Positions 1 through 8,660 are shown, numbered from the stretch's first letter. The stretch: DNA of 64,000 nt from Luteibacter aegosomaticola (GCF_023078475.1 NZ_CP095741.1:4682501-4746500), one strand, 5' to 3'. The notes: generated from the sequence alone by a model not told the origin. Translations and numbers: made by a program.

Positions 1-1
1 C

Positions 2-1624
2 TACTCGCGCATCCGTTCGCGCGGTTCGCTCATCCGCGGCACCAACGGCCACTCCAACGGTCTCGTGCCCTGGCTGAAGACGCTCGACGCGTCGGTCGCC
101 GCCGTGAACCAGGGTGGCAAGCGCAAAGGCGCGGCCTGCGTGTACCTGGAAACCTGGCACGCGGATATCGAAGAGTTCCTGGAGCTGCGTGAGAACACCG
201 GCGACGACGCGCGCCGCACGCACAACCTGAACCTCGCGAACTGGGTGCCCGACCTGTTCATGCGCCGCGTCGAGACCGACGGCGACTGGTCGCTGTTCGA
301 TCCGAAGATCGTGCCGCACTTCGTCGACACCTGGGGCGAGACGTTTGACGCGGCTTACGCCAAGGCCGAGGCCGATGGCCTGGCGGTGAAGTCGGTGAAG
401 GCGCGCGAGCTCTACGCCCGCATGCTGCGTTCGCTGGCCCAGACCGGTAACGGCTGGATGACCTTCAAGGATCGCTCCAACGCCACCAGCAACCAGACCG
501 CGCGTCCGGAAAACGTCATCCACCTGTCGAACCTCTGCACCGAGATCCTCGAGGTGACGAACGATGGCGAGACGGCCGTGTGCAACCTGGGTTCGGTGAA
601 CCTGGCACGCCACGTCGTCGATGGCGCGTTCGATTTCGAGAAGCTCGCCAGCACGGTGCGCACGGCGGTTCGCCAGCTCAACCGCGTGATCGACCTGAAC
701 TTCTACCCGATCGACACCGCGCGCACGGCCAACATGAAGTGGCGCCCGGTGGGCCTCGGCGTGATGGGCCTGCAGGATGTGTTCTTCAAGCTGCGCCTGA
801 AGTTCGATTCGGAGGAAGCCCGCGAGCTGTCGACCCGCATCTCGGAAGAGATCTACTTCCACGCACTGTCGCAGTCCAACGAAATCGCCGAGCGCGATGG
901 CGCCCACCCGGGCTTCGACGAGAGCCGCGCCGCCAACGGCGAGCTTCAGTTCGATTACTGGTCGGCTGCCGCCCCGCACGGCAAGGACGGCCGCTGGGCC
1001 GAACTGCGCGAGAAGATCAAGACCCACGGCCTGCGCAACTCGCTGCTCATCGCGATCGCGCCGACCGCGACCATTGCGTCGATCGCCGGTTGCTACGAGT
1101 GCATCGAGCCGCAGGTGTCGAACCTGTTCAAGCGCGAGACGCTCTCCGGTGACTTCCTGGTGGTGAACCGCCATCTCGTGGAAGAGCTGAAGACGCTCGG
1201 CCTGTGGACCGCCGACGTGCGCGACCAGATCAAGCTCGCCGAAGGGTCGGTGCAGGGCATCAACGCCATCCCGGCCGAACTGCGCGCGATCTACCGCACG
1301 GTGTGGGAACTGCCGCAGAAGTCGCTGATCGACCTCGCCGCCGCCCGCGGCGCGTACATCGACCAGAGCCAGTCGCTGAACCTGTTCATGGAAAACCCGA
1401 ACATCGGCCAGCTCTCATCCATGTACATGTACGCATGGAAGTCCGGCGTCAAAACCACCTACTACCTGCGCTCGCGCCCGGCTACCCGCATCGCCAAGAC
1501 CACGGTCAGCGCCGCGGCCGCCGCACCGGTCGCCCCGGTGGCTCCGGCCAACACGCAGGAACAGGCCGAAGCCGCGGTGTTCTGCTCGCTCGAGAACCCC
1601 GAGTACTGCGAAGCCTGCCAGTAA
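2..1624 (+). CDS. nrdA: Ribonucleoside-diphosphate reductase alpha subunit (C-terminal part)
   Basis: Class I ribonucleotide reductase large subunit, which reduces ribonucleoside diphosphates to deoxyribonucleotides for DNA synthesis. The frame is open to the left window edge, so the N-terminus (ATP cone and part of the barrel) lies outside; 540 residues are visible. The motif NLCTE (Cys codon at 536-538) matches the catalytic Asn-Cys-Glu triad of class I enzymes. CNLGSVNL (Cys at 581-583) fits the second redox Cys. The tyrosine pair in KTTYYLR fits the radical-transfer path to NrdB, and the C-terminal YCEACQ is the swinging thiol pair. nrdB follows 194 bp downstream with a palindromic repeat between them. 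Family assignment is secure. An ATG at 65 is internal and is not the start. Confidence 0.97.
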   Translation, partial: YSRIRSRGSLIRGTNGHSNGLVPWLKTLDASVAAVNQGGKRKGAACVYLETWHADIEEFLELRENTGDDARRTHNLNLANWVPDLFMRRVETDGDWSLFDPKIVPHFVDTWGETFDAAYAKAEADGLAVKSVKARELYARMLRSLAQTGNGWMTFKDRSNATSNQTARPENVIHLSNLCTEILEVTNDGETAVCNLGSVNLARHVVDGAFDFEKLASTVRTAVRQLNRVIDLNFYPIDTARTANMKWRPVGLGVMGLQDVFFKLRLKFDSEEARELSTRISEEIYFHALSQSNEIAERDGAHPGFDESRAANGELQFDYWSAAAPHGKDGRWAELREKIKTHGLRNSLLIAIAPTATIASIAGCYECIEPQVSNLFKRETLSGDFLVVNRHLVEELKTLGLWTADVRDQIKLAEGSVQGINAIPAELRAIYRTVWELPQKSLIDLAAARGAYIDQSQSLNLFMENPNIGQLSSMYMYAWKSGVKTTYYLRSRPATRIAKTTVSAAAAAPVAPVAPANTQEQAEAAVFCSLENPEYCEACQ

Positions 1625-1694
1625 CGCACCACCGATCGGGTGCGCGGCTGCATTGCGCCGCGCCCCCGATGTTCCACCACCGAACACCGCACTC

Positions 1695-1789
1695 GTAGGA
1701 GCCCACCCTGTGGGCGACATCTTTCGCGACACGGCTACAGGCCCTGTGGCTCTATCGCGAACAGCGTCGCCCACAGGGTGGGCTCCTAC
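1695..1789. repeat. REP-type palindrome, family A copy 1
   Basis: A 95-bp inverted repeat. The left arm starts GTAGGAGCCCACCCTGTGGG and the right arm is its reverse complement. The inner part carries the ATCTTTCGCGA / TCGCGAACAGC segments typical of this family in the window. It lies between nrdA and nrdB, so the nrdAB transcript would carry a large hairpin here. Confidence 0.9.
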
Positions 1790-1818
1790 GGGTCTTCAAC
1801 GAATTCCAGAGGCACCTT

Positions 1819-2847
1819 ATGTCCGCGCACCCGATTACCCGTGACTCGCACCTGCTCGACCCGGGCTTCGAGCTGACGCTGCGCCCCATGCGCTACCCGA
1901 AGTTCTACGAGATGTACCGCGCCGCCATCCGCAATACGTGGACGGTGGAGGAAGTGGACTTCTCGCTCGACGTGACCGACCTCAAGTCGAAGATGTCGGA
2001 TGCCGACCGTCACCTGATCCATCGCCTGGTCGCGTTCTTCGCCACCGGCGACACCATCGTGTCGAACAACCTGGTGCTCAACCTGTACCAGCACGTGAAT
2101 TCGCCCGAAGCGCGCATGTTCCTCTCGCGCCAGCTGTACGAAGAAGCGCTGCACGTGCAGTTCTACCTGACGCTGCTCGACACCTACATCCCGGACCCGA
2201 CGGAACGCAACAAGGCCTTCGCCGCGATCGAGACCATTCCGTCGATCCGCCACAAGGGCGAGTTCTGCTTCAAGTGGATCGATTCCATCCAGAACCTGCA
2301 CCGCCTGGAGACGCGCGAACACCGCCGCCAGTTCCTGCTGAACCTGATCTGCTTCGCCGCGTGTATCGAAGGCCTGTTCTTCTTCGCCGCATTCGCCTAC
2401 GTGTACTACCTGCGTTCGCGCGGCCTGCTGCACGGCCTGGCCTCGGGCACCAACTGGGTGTTCCGCGACGAGTCCGGCCACATGGCGTTCGCTTTCGACG
2501 TGGTCCGCACCGTCCGCGAGGAAGAGCCGGATCTCTTCGACGATGAGATGCGCCTGCAGGTGGAAGAGATGCTGGAAGACGCGATCACCTGCGAGACCCA
2601 GTTCGCCGCCGACGTGCTGTCGGGTGGCGTGGCCGGCCTGTCGGTGAACGACATGCGCCAGTACCTCGAATACTGCGCCGACCAGCGCCTGGTCCAGCTC
2701 GACATGCCGAAGAAGTACGGCGCCAAGAACCCGTTTGACTTCATGGACTTGCAGGACGTCCAGGAGCTCACCAACTTCTTCGAGCGCCGCGTGTCGTCCT
2801 ACCAGGTCGGCGTGCAGGGCGAAGTCTCGTTCGACGAGTCGTTCTGA
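1819..2847 (+). CDS. nrdB: Ribonucleoside-diphosphate reductase beta subunit
   Basis: Small subunit of class Ia ribonucleotide reductase (342 aa), housing the di-iron/tyrosyl radical cofactor. D78 (AFFATGD), E109 and H112 in EEALH, and the later DESGH motif supply the iron ligands. Y116, four residues after H112, is where the radical tyrosine lies in E. coli (E115xxH118xxxY122), so a tyrosyl-radical enzyme is expected rather than a radical-free Ic type. The ATG at 1819 is preceded by AGAGGC. It is the natural partner of the upstream nrdA and is probably co-transcribed through the repeat hairpin. Confidence 0.97.
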   Translation: MSAHPITRDSHLLDPGFELTLRPMRYPKFYEMYRAAIRNTWTVEEVDFSLDVTDLKSKMSDADRHLIHRLVAFFATGDTIVSNNLVLNLYQHVNSPEARMFLSRQLYEEALHVQFYLTLLDTYIPDPTERNKAFAAIETIPSIRHKGEFCFKWIDSIQNLHRLETREHRRQFLLNLICFAACIEGLFFFAAFAYVYYLRSRGLLHGLASGTNWVFRDESGHMAFAFDVVRTVREEEPDLFDDEMRLQVEEMLEDAITCETQFAADVLSGGVAGLSVNDMRQYLEYCADQRLVQLDMPKKYGAKNPFDFMDLQDVQELTNFFERRVSSYQVGVQGEVSFDESF

Positions 2848-2851
2848 CCCC

Positions 2852-2946
2852 GTAGGAGCCCACCCTGTGGGCGACATCTTTCGCCATACCGCCGCAGGCC
2901 CTGTGGCTTTTCCGCGAAAGATGTCGCCCACAGGGTGGGCTCCTAC
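2852..2946. repeat. REP-type palindrome, family A copy 2
   Basis: A 95-bp inverted repeat starting 5 bp after the nrdB stop. Arms are GTAGGAGCCCACCCTGTGGG and its reverse complement, and the inner arms ACATCTTTCGC / GCGAAAGATGT also match. It may protect or end the nrdAB mRNA 3' end; that role is inference. Confidence 0.9.
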
Positions 2947-2979
2947 AGCATGAGCGCGGCAATAATTGCTGCAGTGCAA

Positions 2980-2985
2980 TATACT
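2980..2985 (+). promoter_or_regulatory. Possible -10 box for the thioesterase gene
   Basis: TATACT lies 10 nt before the ATG at 2996. No convincing -35 box is seen. With this box, transcription would start within a few bases of the start codon. Confidence 0.35.
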
Positions 2986-2995
2986 GGGCTTCATC

Positions 2996-3412
2996 ATGAC
3001 CAAGTCCACGACCACCATGCTCCCCATTGCCCGCCCGACCGAGGCCCGTGTCCTCGAGATCGTCTTTCCGGACCACACCAACCACCTCGGCACGCTGTTC
3101 GGCGGCCAGGCGCTGGCCTGGATGGATAAGGCGGCCTTCCTGGCGGCCTCGCGCTATTCGCGCAAGATCGTGGTGACGGCCCGCTCCGAGCAGGTGGATT
3201 TCCACGTGCCGGTCCGCAAGGGCCAGATGGTCGAGCTGATCGCCATCGTCGTCTCCGTCGGCCGCACCTCCATGAACGTGGACGTCGCCATGTACACCGA
3301 AGACCTGATCACCGGCGAGCGGGAGCTGTGCACGCGCGGCACCTTCGTCATGATCGCCCTCGACGAGAACCACAAGCCGACCGCCGTGGAATCGCTGCCC
3401 GCGCAGGGCTAA
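2996..3412 (+). CDS. Acyl-CoA thioesterase, hotdog fold (YciA/ACOT-like)
   Basis: Predicted cytoplasmic hydrolase of acyl-CoA thioesters, 138 aa from this start. The signature PDHTNHLGTLFGGQALAWMD is the conserved hotdog helix region of YciA/cytosolic ACOT enzymes, with the Asp at its end as the catalytic acid. TGRTSM-like turn and SEQVDFHVPV also fit. A TTG 30 bp upstream keeps the frame open, but the ATG at 2996 is the better start. No Shine-Dalgarno is visible before it, while a TATACT lies 10 nt upstream, so the message may be nearly leaderless. A strong terminator follows the gene, so it is probably monocistronic. Confidence 0.9.
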   Translation: MTKSTTTMLPIARPTEARVLEIVFPDHTNHLGTLFGGQALAWMDKAAFLAASRYSRKIVVTARSEQVDFHVPVRKGQMVELIAIVVSVGRTSMNVDVAMYTEDLITGERELCTRGTFVMIALDENHKPTAVESLPAQG

Positions 3413-3439
3413 ACCCTTCCCGAACAAGAGCTGCTTTCG

Positions 3440-3472
3440 AAGGGCCGGTGCATCACTGCACCGGCCCTTTCT
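3440..3472 (+). terminator. Rho-independent terminator after the thioesterase gene
   Basis: AAGGGCCGGTGCA (3440-3452), 4-nt loop, then the perfect complement (3457-3469) running into TTTCT. Confidence 0.85.
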
Positions 3473-3487
3473 GTATGCGCAGCACCT

Positions 3488-3573
3488 GTAAGGAGCGCGC
3501 TTGCGCGCGATGTACTTGCCTCACGGTATGAACCGGCCGCCTCGCGGCGGGTAGCGAGCAAGCGGGCTCCTAC
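3488..3573. repeat. REP-type palindrome, family B copy 1 (imperfect)
   Basis: The left unit GTAAGGAGCGCGCTTGCGCG and a right unit ending GGGCTCCTAC are in inverted orientation with a degenerate centre. It is the most diverged copy of the family seen here. Confidence 0.75.
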
Positions 3574-3632
3574 AACCGCGGGTGATTCCGGCGTTGCAGG
3601 GTCGCGTCATCGCCTCGTAACCCTTCAGGGTG

Positions 3633-3663
3633 TTGACTTAGAGCGCACTCTAAGCCGTACGCT
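3633..3663 (+). promoter_or_regulatory. MerR-type promoter/operator with 19-bp spacer
   Basis: The -35 box TTGACT (3633-3638) and -10 box TACGCT (3658-3663) are 19 bp apart. The spacer holds the perfect dyad CTTAGAG-CGCA-CTCTAAG (3637-3654). An over-long spacer with a central dyad is the hallmark of MerR-family promoters. The -10 ends only 6 nt before the ATG of the regulator, so the transcript is predicted to be leaderless. Confidence 0.85.
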
Positions 3664-3669
3664 CTCCCT

Positions 3670-4122
3670 ATGCCCACATCCCTGACTATTGCCGAGGCGG
3701 CTCTCGCCACCGGCCTCACCACCTACACCCTGCGTTATTACGAGCAGATCGGCCTGATCGATCCGGTGCCCCGCCGCGGCGGGCAGCGCATTTACGGTGA
3801 ACCCGAGATGCGCCTGATCCAGTTCGTGCTGCGCCTGCGCGGCACGGGCATGCCCATGCGCGATATCCAGGAGTACGTGCGCCTGCGCCGCCTGGGCGAA
3901 ACGCAGGAAAGCATCGTGGCGCGCGGCGACCTGCTCGAACGCCATGCGGCCCACCTGCGCGGCGAGCTGGTCTCGCTCACCGAGACCATCGCCCGCCTCG
4001 ACGAAAAGATCGCTCTTTACCGTTCCATCTACGGTGCGGACGGCGCCCCTGCGCCGGTCACCGCCGCCACCGTGGAGAGCACTGATGACACCGCCCCCAC
4101 TCCCCGGAGGAAACAAGCATGA
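3670..4122 (+). CDS. MerR family transcriptional regulator
   Basis: DNA-bending activator/repressor of 150 aa. The N-terminal winged HTH (about residues 6-75) has [21 protein letters not shown], and a coiled-coil dimerisation helix spans about 85-120. No conserved metal-binding Cys pair is present, so it is not a classic metal sensor; it resembles regulators that control aldo/keto reductases or alcohol dehydrogenases. It controls its own promoter through the dyad just upstream. Its stop overlaps the start of the aldo/keto reductase (ATGA), so the two form one operon and the reductase is the likely target. No Shine-Dalgarno is present, in line with a leaderless mRNA. Confidence 0.93.
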   Translation: MPTSLTIAEAALATGLTTYTLRYYEQIGLIDPVPRRGGQRIYGEPEMRLIQFVLRLRGTGMPMRDIQEYVRLRRLGETQESIVARGDLLERHAAHLRGELVSLTETIARLDEKIALYRSIYGADGAPAPVTAATVESTDDTAPTPRRKQA

Positions 4123-5111
4123 TCACCCGCAAACTCGGCGCACACGGCCCGGACGTCTCCGCGCAAGGCCTCGGCTGCATGGGCATGAGCGAGTTCTACG
4201 GCCCGGGCGATGAGAAGCAGAACATCGCCACGCTCGAACGCGCCCTCGAACTCGGCATCACCTTCTGGGATACCTCCGACGCGTACGGCCCGCATACCAA
4301 CGAAGAGCTGATCGGCCGCGTCCTGCAGGGCCGCCGCGACGAGGTCTTCCTGGCCACGAAGTTCGGTATCGTCCGCGACCCGAACGACCCGGCCAAGCGC
4401 GGCATCAGCGGCCGCCCGGAGTACGTGCGCCAGTCGGTGGAAGGCAGCCTGCGCCGCCTGAAGACCGACTACATCGATCTCTACTACCAGCACCGTGTCG
4501 ATCGCGACGTGCCGATCGAAGAGACCGTCGGGGCCATGGCCGAGCTGGTGAAGGAAGGCAAGGTGCGCCACCTCGGGCTCTCCGAAGCATCGGCGGCCAG
4601 CATCGCCCGCGCGGCGAAGGTGCATCCGATCACCGCGCTGCAGAGCGAGTATTCGCTCTGGACGCGCGACCCGGAAACCACGGGCACGCTCGCGGCCTGC
4701 CGTGAACACGGCATCGCCTTCGTCGCCTACAGCCCGCTGGGCCGCGGCTTTCTCACGGGTGCTATTACCAGCCCGGACGATTTCGCCGAGGACGATTACC
4801 GCCGCTTCAACCCGCGCTTCACCGGTGAGAACTTCGCGAAGAACCTGGCCCTGGTCGAGAAGGTGAAGAAGTTCGCGGCCGACAAGGGCTGCACGCCCGG
4901 CCAGCTGGCTTTGGCCTGGGTGCTGTCACGCGGCCCGGATATCGTGCCGATCCCCGGCACCAAGCGGGTGAAGTACCTCGAAGAAAACGCCGCGGCCATG
5001 GATGTGAAGCTCAGCGAAAGCGAACTGGCCGAGATCGATGCCGTGTTCCCGGCCGATTCGGCGGTGGGCGAGCGCTACCAGGCCAACATGATGGGCTCCA
5101 TCAACGCCTGA
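4119..5111 (+). CDS. Aldo/keto reductase
   Basis: NADPH-dependent carbonyl reductase of 330 aa with a TIM barrel. The catalytic tetrad is visible: D51 and Y56 in WDTSDAYG, K81 in ATKFG, and H125 in YYQHRVD. The C-terminal IPGTKR segment fits the NADP phosphate site. It resembles the AKR11/13-type YakC/IolS group in length and motifs. Start ATG overlaps the MerR stop and has GGAGG about 10 nt upstream. A role in detoxifying aldehydes or other reactive carbonyls sensed by the MerR protein is inference from the operon. Confidence 0.93.
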   Translation: MITRKLGAHGPDVSAQGLGCMGMSEFYGPGDEKQNIATLERALELGITFWDTSDAYGPHTNEELIGRVLQGRRDEVFLATKFGIVRDPNDPAKRGISGRPEYVRQSVEGSLRRLKTDYIDLYYQHRVDRDVPIEETVGAMAELVKEGKVRHLGLSEASAASIARAAKVHPITALQSEYSLWTRDPETTGTLAACREHGIAFVAYSPLGRGFLTGAITSPDDFAEDDYRRFNPRFTGENFAKNLALVEKVKKFAADKGCTPGQLALAWVLSRGPDIVPIPGTKRVKYLEENAAAMDVKLSESELAEIDAVFPADSAVGERYQANMMGSINA

Positions 5112-5121
5112 CCCGCGGCCG

Positions 5122-5127
5122 TATAAT
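5122..5127 (+). promoter_or_regulatory. Consensus -10 box for queF
   Basis: A perfect TATAAT ends 6 nt before the queF ATG at 5134. No clear -35 is seen. The spacing predicts a transcription start at or next to the A of the ATG. The GGGGGG just before the ATG could instead act as a poor Shine-Dalgarno if a start lies farther upstream. Confidence 0.5.
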
Positions 5128-5133
5128 GGGGGG

Positions 5134-5961
5134 ATGTCGTCTCCTGATCACTCCCCCCTCGGCAAGGCCACCACGTACGCGGACCGCTACGACGCGAGCC
5201 TTCTGTTCCCCATTCCCCGCCAGGCCAAGCGCGATGAGATCGGCGTGGATGGGGCGGCCCTGCCGTTCCATGGCCTCGATATCTGGAACGGCTACGAGCT
5301 GAGCTGGCTCGACCCGCGTGGCAAGCCCATGGTGGCCGTGGCGGAGTTCCGCTTCCCGGCCACCACGCCCAACATCGTCGAATCCAAGTCGTTCAAGCTC
5401 TACCTGAACAGCTTCGCCCAGGAGACCATCGCGGGCCGCGAGGCCCTGGCGGAGATCCTGGCGCGCGACCTGTCGGCCGCCTCGGGCGGCCCGGTGGGCG
5501 TGGTGCTGCACGCGCCGGAGGAACTCAACGGCGTGCCGCTGCATGAGCCCGAGGGCGTGCTGCTGGACGACCAGGAACTGGATTTCGATAGCTATGGCCC
5601 GCCGCGCGCCGACTTCCTCAGCACGCACGAAGGCGAGGCCCGTGAAGTGCTGGTCTCGCATCTGCTGCGCTCCAACTGCCCGGTCACGGGCCAGCCGGAC
5701 TGGGGCAGCGTGCAGATCAGCTATACCGGCGCCCCGATCGATCGCGCCGGCGTGCTTCGCTACCTGGTCTCGTTCCGCCGCCATACGGAATTCCACGAGC
5801 AGTGCGTCGAGCGGATCTTCATGGACCTGCGTGAACGCTGCGCCCCGCGCGAGCTGGCCGTCTATGCGCGCTATACGCGCCGCGGCGGCCTGGACATCAA
5901 CCCGTTCCGCAGCACCGACCCGGCCGCCGAGCCCGGCAACCCGCGTGGTGCCCGCCAGTAA
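5134..5961 (+). CDS. queF: NADPH-dependent 7-cyano-7-deazaguanine reductase
   Basis: Reduces preQ0 to preQ1 in queuosine tRNA modification. The 275-aa length is the bimodular YqcD/E. coli type. The NADPH-binding QueF motif [12 protein letters not shown] is at residues 82-93. The catalytic Cys is C182 in [13 protein letters not shown], with D189 as the partner acid. No other queuosine gene is adjacent. A consensus -10 box immediately upstream suggests its own promoter. Confidence 0.96.
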   Translation: MSSPDHSPLGKATTYADRYDASLLFPIPRQAKRDEIGVDGAALPFHGLDIWNGYELSWLDPRGKPMVAVAEFRFPATTPNIVESKSFKLYLNSFAQETIAGREALAEILARDLSAASGGPVGVVLHAPEELNGVPLHEPEGVLLDDQELDFDSYGPPRADFLSTHEGEAREVLVSHLLRSNCPVTGQPDWGSVQISYTGAPIDRAGVLRYLVSFRRHTEFHEQCVERIFMDLRERCAPRELAVYARYTRRGGLDINPFRSTDPAAEPGNPRGARQ

Positions 5962-6089
5962 ATGAACCGCGCATTCATGCGCTCTTCATTGGTCTTGCCT
6001 TTAGTTGTATAGCCTGTAACCTGCCGCGGCCGAGGGGTTTTCCTCGTCCCGACCAAGCATTCGACCCGTTCTATTTCCGGAATCCAGAC

Positions 6090-6686
6090 ATGAAGCTTTC
6101 CTTCCGCACGCCTGTCCTCGCCACGGCCACCCTCGCCGGCCTCCTGGTCCTCACCGCTTGCGGCAAGAAGGAAGAGCAGACCAACGCCCCGGCCGCCGCC
6201 TCGACGGCTGCCGCTCCGGCCGCTGCACCGGCAGCCGCCAGCACCGCTCCCGCCGCCGCTCCGGCCGCTGCCAGCACGGCTGCTGCCGCTGCGCCTGTCG
6301 CCGCTCCGGCTGCCCCGGCTGCCGCCCCGGCCGTCGCCGAGTCGCTGACCGTCGGTTCGGTCACCCTCGGCAGCGCCGTCGGCGCCGACAAGAAGGTCGC
6401 CAAGGCCAAGACCGCCTTCGCCCCGAACGAAAAGACCATCTACGCTTCGGTCGCCACCGAAGGCACCAGCGCCGGCGCCACGCTGAACGCGAAGTGGACC
6501 TTCCAGGACGGCGACACGGTCACCACCGTGAGCGACCTCAGCCAGTCGATCAGCACCGATGGCCCGGCCGTCACCACGTTCAAGATCCAGAACCCGAACG
6601 AGTGGCCGGAAGGCAAGTACAAGGTTGCGATCTCGCTGAACGGCAAGCCGGCCGGCGACACCTCGTTCGACGTCAAGAAGAAATAA
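6090..6686 (+). CDS. Lipoprotein with Ala/Pro-rich linker, unknown function
   Basis: A 198-aa protein with a lipoprotein signal: a hydrophobic stretch to the lipobox LTAC with C24 as the lipidation site. Residues about 33-90 are a low-complexity Ala/Pro linker made of repeated APAAAP-type units, which would span away from the membrane. The C-terminal half (about 95-198) is a small soluble domain with alternating beta-type patterns (for example TLNAKWTFQDGDTV) that may be immunoglobulin-like. No enzyme motif was recognised. It stands alone with a strong terminator behind it. Confidence 0.85.
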   Translation: MKLSFRTPVLATATLAGLLVLTACGKKEEQTNAPAAASTAAAPAAAPAAASTAPAAAPAAASTAAAAAPVAAPAAPAAAPAVAESLTVGSVTLGSAVGADKKVAKAKTAFAPNEKTIYASVATEGTSAGATLNAKWTFQDGDTVTTVSDLSQSISTDGPAVTTFKIQNPNEWPEGKYKVAISLNGKPAGDTSFDVKKK

Positions 6687-6693
6687 GACACCG

Positions 6694-6750
6694 CCTTCGG
6701 GCAATAAAAAAGGGCGCGGCTTCGCCGCGCCCTTTTTTATTGCCCGAAGG
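6694..6750. terminator. Bidirectional terminator with a perfect 27-bp stem
   Basis: The arms 6694-6720 and 6724-6750 are perfect reverse complements around a 3-nt loop (TTCG-type tip). A-run and T-run lie inside the stem, so it can serve the lipoprotein gene (+) and the PEP-mutase-like gene (-). Confidence 0.9.
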
Positions 6751-6760
6751 CCGCCCCCCT

Positions 6761-6856
6761 GTAGGAGCGCACCCTGTGCGCGACGCCGTTCGCGGGAAGG
6801 CAACAGGGCCCTGCTGTGTACCCGCGAAAGATGTCGCCCACAGGGTGGGCTCCTAC
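6761..6856. repeat. REP-type palindrome, family A copy 3 (asymmetric arms)
   Basis: Left arm GTAGGAGCGCACCCTGTGCG, right arm ending CCACAGGGTGGGCTCCTAC. The arms have diverged from each other (CGC versus CCC core). It lies between two convergent genes just after the bidirectional terminator. Confidence 0.85.
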
Positions 6857-6859
6857 GAA

Positions 6860-7648
6860 TTAGCGGCGCAGCAACGTGTTCAACAGCGGATAGCTCAACG
6901 CATCCGGCTCGGGCTTGCCCATGAACGCCGCTGCGCCCTTCGCGGCACCGGCATAGGCGTCCAGCGCCAGGGCGATCCCCGCGCTTAGCCGACGCGCGCC
7001 AGCGTCGTATATCTCGGCATGCGAAGGCAGCCCGGGCACCAGCATCACGTTCAACGGCATGTCGCCGATGGAGCCCGCGACGCGCCTGATCTCGTCGAGC
7101 TTCGAGATACCCGGCGCGAAGAGGCCATCGGCACCGGCTTCGCGGAACAGGGCAGCACGACGCACGACTTCCCCCACCGCCTCATCGCCCGAGGCGATGC
7201 CGCGCAGGTAAATGTCCGTGCGCGCATTGATGTATAGCTCGCGGCCCTGCAAGGCAGCGCGGATCGCGCGTAGCTTCGCTGCAAGCTCGGCCGGATCGCG
7301 CCCGGCATCCTCGATGTTGATGCCGGCAACACCGGCATCGACCAGCGACTCGACGAAGCGCCCCACCTCGGCGGGATCGTGTGAGCAGCCTTCTTCGATA
7401 TCCGCACTGAGCGGCACCCGGAGCACCGCCGTCATGCGCTTCACCGAAGTCAGCAGTTCGGACGCGGGAAGCTGGTCGCCATCGGCCCAGCCGCACGCCC
7501 AGGCGACGCCGGCGCTCGTCGTCGCCACGGCCGGTGCCCCGGCATGCTGGATCGCGATGGCACTGCCGGCATCCCAGGCATTGGGAAGGACCAGCAGGCT
7601 GCCGGTATGGTGGAGGTCGCGGAAACGGGAAGCGCTCACGGCATGCAT
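6860..7648 (-). CDS. Isocitrate lyase/PEP mutase superfamily protein
   Basis: A 262-aa protein of the PEP mutase/2-methylisocitrate lyase barrel superfamily, whose members cleave or form C-C or P-C bonds of small carboxylates with Mg2+. Visible are the N-terminal LPNAWDAGSA motif, the metal-binding SADIEEG and NIEDAG segments, and INARTDIY. The Cys-bearing KKCGH loop of isocitrate lyases is not present; a C follows EEG. The substrate cannot be assigned. The ATG at 7648 is preferred because the 16 residues before it lack family resemblance. Confidence 0.85.
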   Translation of the reverse strand: MHAVSASRFRDLHHTGSLLVLPNAWDAGSAIAIQHAGAPAVATTSAGVAWACGWADGDQLPASELLTSVKRMTAVLRVPLSADIEEGCSHDPAEVGRFVESLVDAGVAGINIEDAGRDPAELAAKLRAIRAALQGRELYINARTDIYLRGIASGDEAVGEVVRRAALFREAGADGLFAPGISKLDEIRRVAGSIGDMPLNVMLVPGLPSHAEIYDAGARRLSAGIALALDAYAGAAKGAAAFMGKPEPDALSYPLLNTLLRR

Positions 7649-7891
7649 CCAATGACGAAAGAGGCAAACGATCCCCCGTTCAGTCTGGCGACGCAATCCC
7701 GGGGCAAGTTATCTAAGTAGTCCTACGGCTTGGTTCAGCCCCGGCAAGGCTACGTGATGAACTTGCCAAAAACCGGTGATCCACCACCTCACCGCGTGAA
7801 GACGACTCCTTGAGGATCACGATGCTCGAATGGCATCCGACCTGACACGGCCGGGGCCGTGCGGGATCCATCACCACTTAGGAGAACCCGC

Positions 7892-8065
7892 ATGCTTTAT
7901 TGGGCCGTCGTCTTTTTCATCGTCGCGATCGTGGCAGCGATCTTCGGTTTCGGCGGTATCGCCGCCGGTGCCGCCAGCATCGCGAAGATCCTTTTCGTCG
8001 TCTTCCTGATCCTGTTCATCCTGTCGCTTCTGTTTGGCGGGCTGCGCCGCGGACCGAGGTTGTAA
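7892..8065 (+). CDS. DUF1328/UPF0391 small membrane protein (YtjA-like)
   Basis: A 57-aa protein with two hydrophobic helices separated by a Gly/Ala-rich turn ([15 protein letters not shown]) and an Arg-rich C-terminus, typical of DUF1328. Start ATG has AGGAGA 7 nt upstream. Function is unknown in the family; members are often stress-induced. The 240 bp before it hold no gene that could be supported. Confidence 0.9.
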   Translation: MLYWAVVFFIVAIVAAIFGFGGIAAGAASIAKILFVVFLILFILSLLFGGLRRGPRL

Positions 8066-8090
8066 CGGCCTGAGCGCGTAGCACCCCGAC

Positions 8091-8122
8091 AACGCCCCGG
8101 CCCACGCCGGGGCGTTTCCTTT
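8091..8122 (+). terminator. Rho-independent terminator after DUF1328 gene
   Basis: AACGCCCCGGC (8091-8101), loop CCAC, GCCGGGGCGTT (8106-8116), then a T-rich tail TCCTTTT. Confidence 0.85.
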
Positions 8123-8137
8123 TGCGAGGAACCCACC

Positions 8138-8647
8138 ATGTACGACCGCTGCCGCCTTGCCTTCGTTGCGCTCGCCCCGCTGATATTCGCCTCGGCGTAC
8201 GCAGCGGAGTTTGCCAAGACCACCACCGCCGATGCGGACTTCGTGCGCCGCGCGAGCAGCGCCGGACTCACCGAGGTGGCGCTGGGCAAGCTCGCTGCCG
8301 AGCAGGCCTCGAGCGATTCGGTGAAGAAGTTCGCCGCACGGATGGTCGAGGACCATTCGAAGTCGAATGAGGCCCTGGGCAAGCTGGCCGGTGGGAAGGG
8401 CCTGCAGCTCGCCGTCGCACCTGAGCCAGCACAGCAGCAGGAGATCGACCGCCTGAAGGACCTCGATGGCGCGAAGTTCGACCGCGCGTATTCCGATGCG
8501 ATGGTGAAGGATCACAAGCTGGCGACGGGCTTGTACCAGCTGGAAGCGGAGAAGGGCGAAGACACGGAGATCCGTGACTGGGCGAAGAGCCAGCTTCCGG
8601 TGCTGAAAGAGCATGAAAAGCTGGCGGATGATTTGCCGCCGTTTTAG
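8138..8647 (+). CDS. DUF4142 secreted protein
   Basis: A 169-aa exported protein. Signal peptide of about 22 residues ending ASAYA, followed by a helical DUF4142 domain (ferritin-like four-helix type) with the recurring pattern ADFVRRASSAGLTEVALGK, then KFAARMVEDHSKSNEAL and a C-terminal LKEHEKLAD helix. GAGGAA precedes the ATG. The function of DUF4142 is not established; its genes often sit beside other general-stress genes such as DUF1328, as here. Confidence 0.9.
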   Translation: MYDRCRLAFVALAPLIFASAYAAEFAKTTTADADFVRRASSAGLTEVALGKLAAEQASSDSVKKFAARMVEDHSKSNEALGKLAGGKGLQLAVAPEPAQQQEIDRLKDLDGAKFDRAYSDAMVKDHKLATGLYQLEAEKGEDTEIRDWAKSQLPVLKEHEKLADDLPPF

Positions 8648-8660
8648 GGGGGCGATCACC

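Noticed and set aside
65..70. ATG at 65 as the start of nrdA
   Set aside because: The frame is open upstream to the window edge and reads conserved NrdA sequence (IRSRGSLIRGTNGHSNG) before it.
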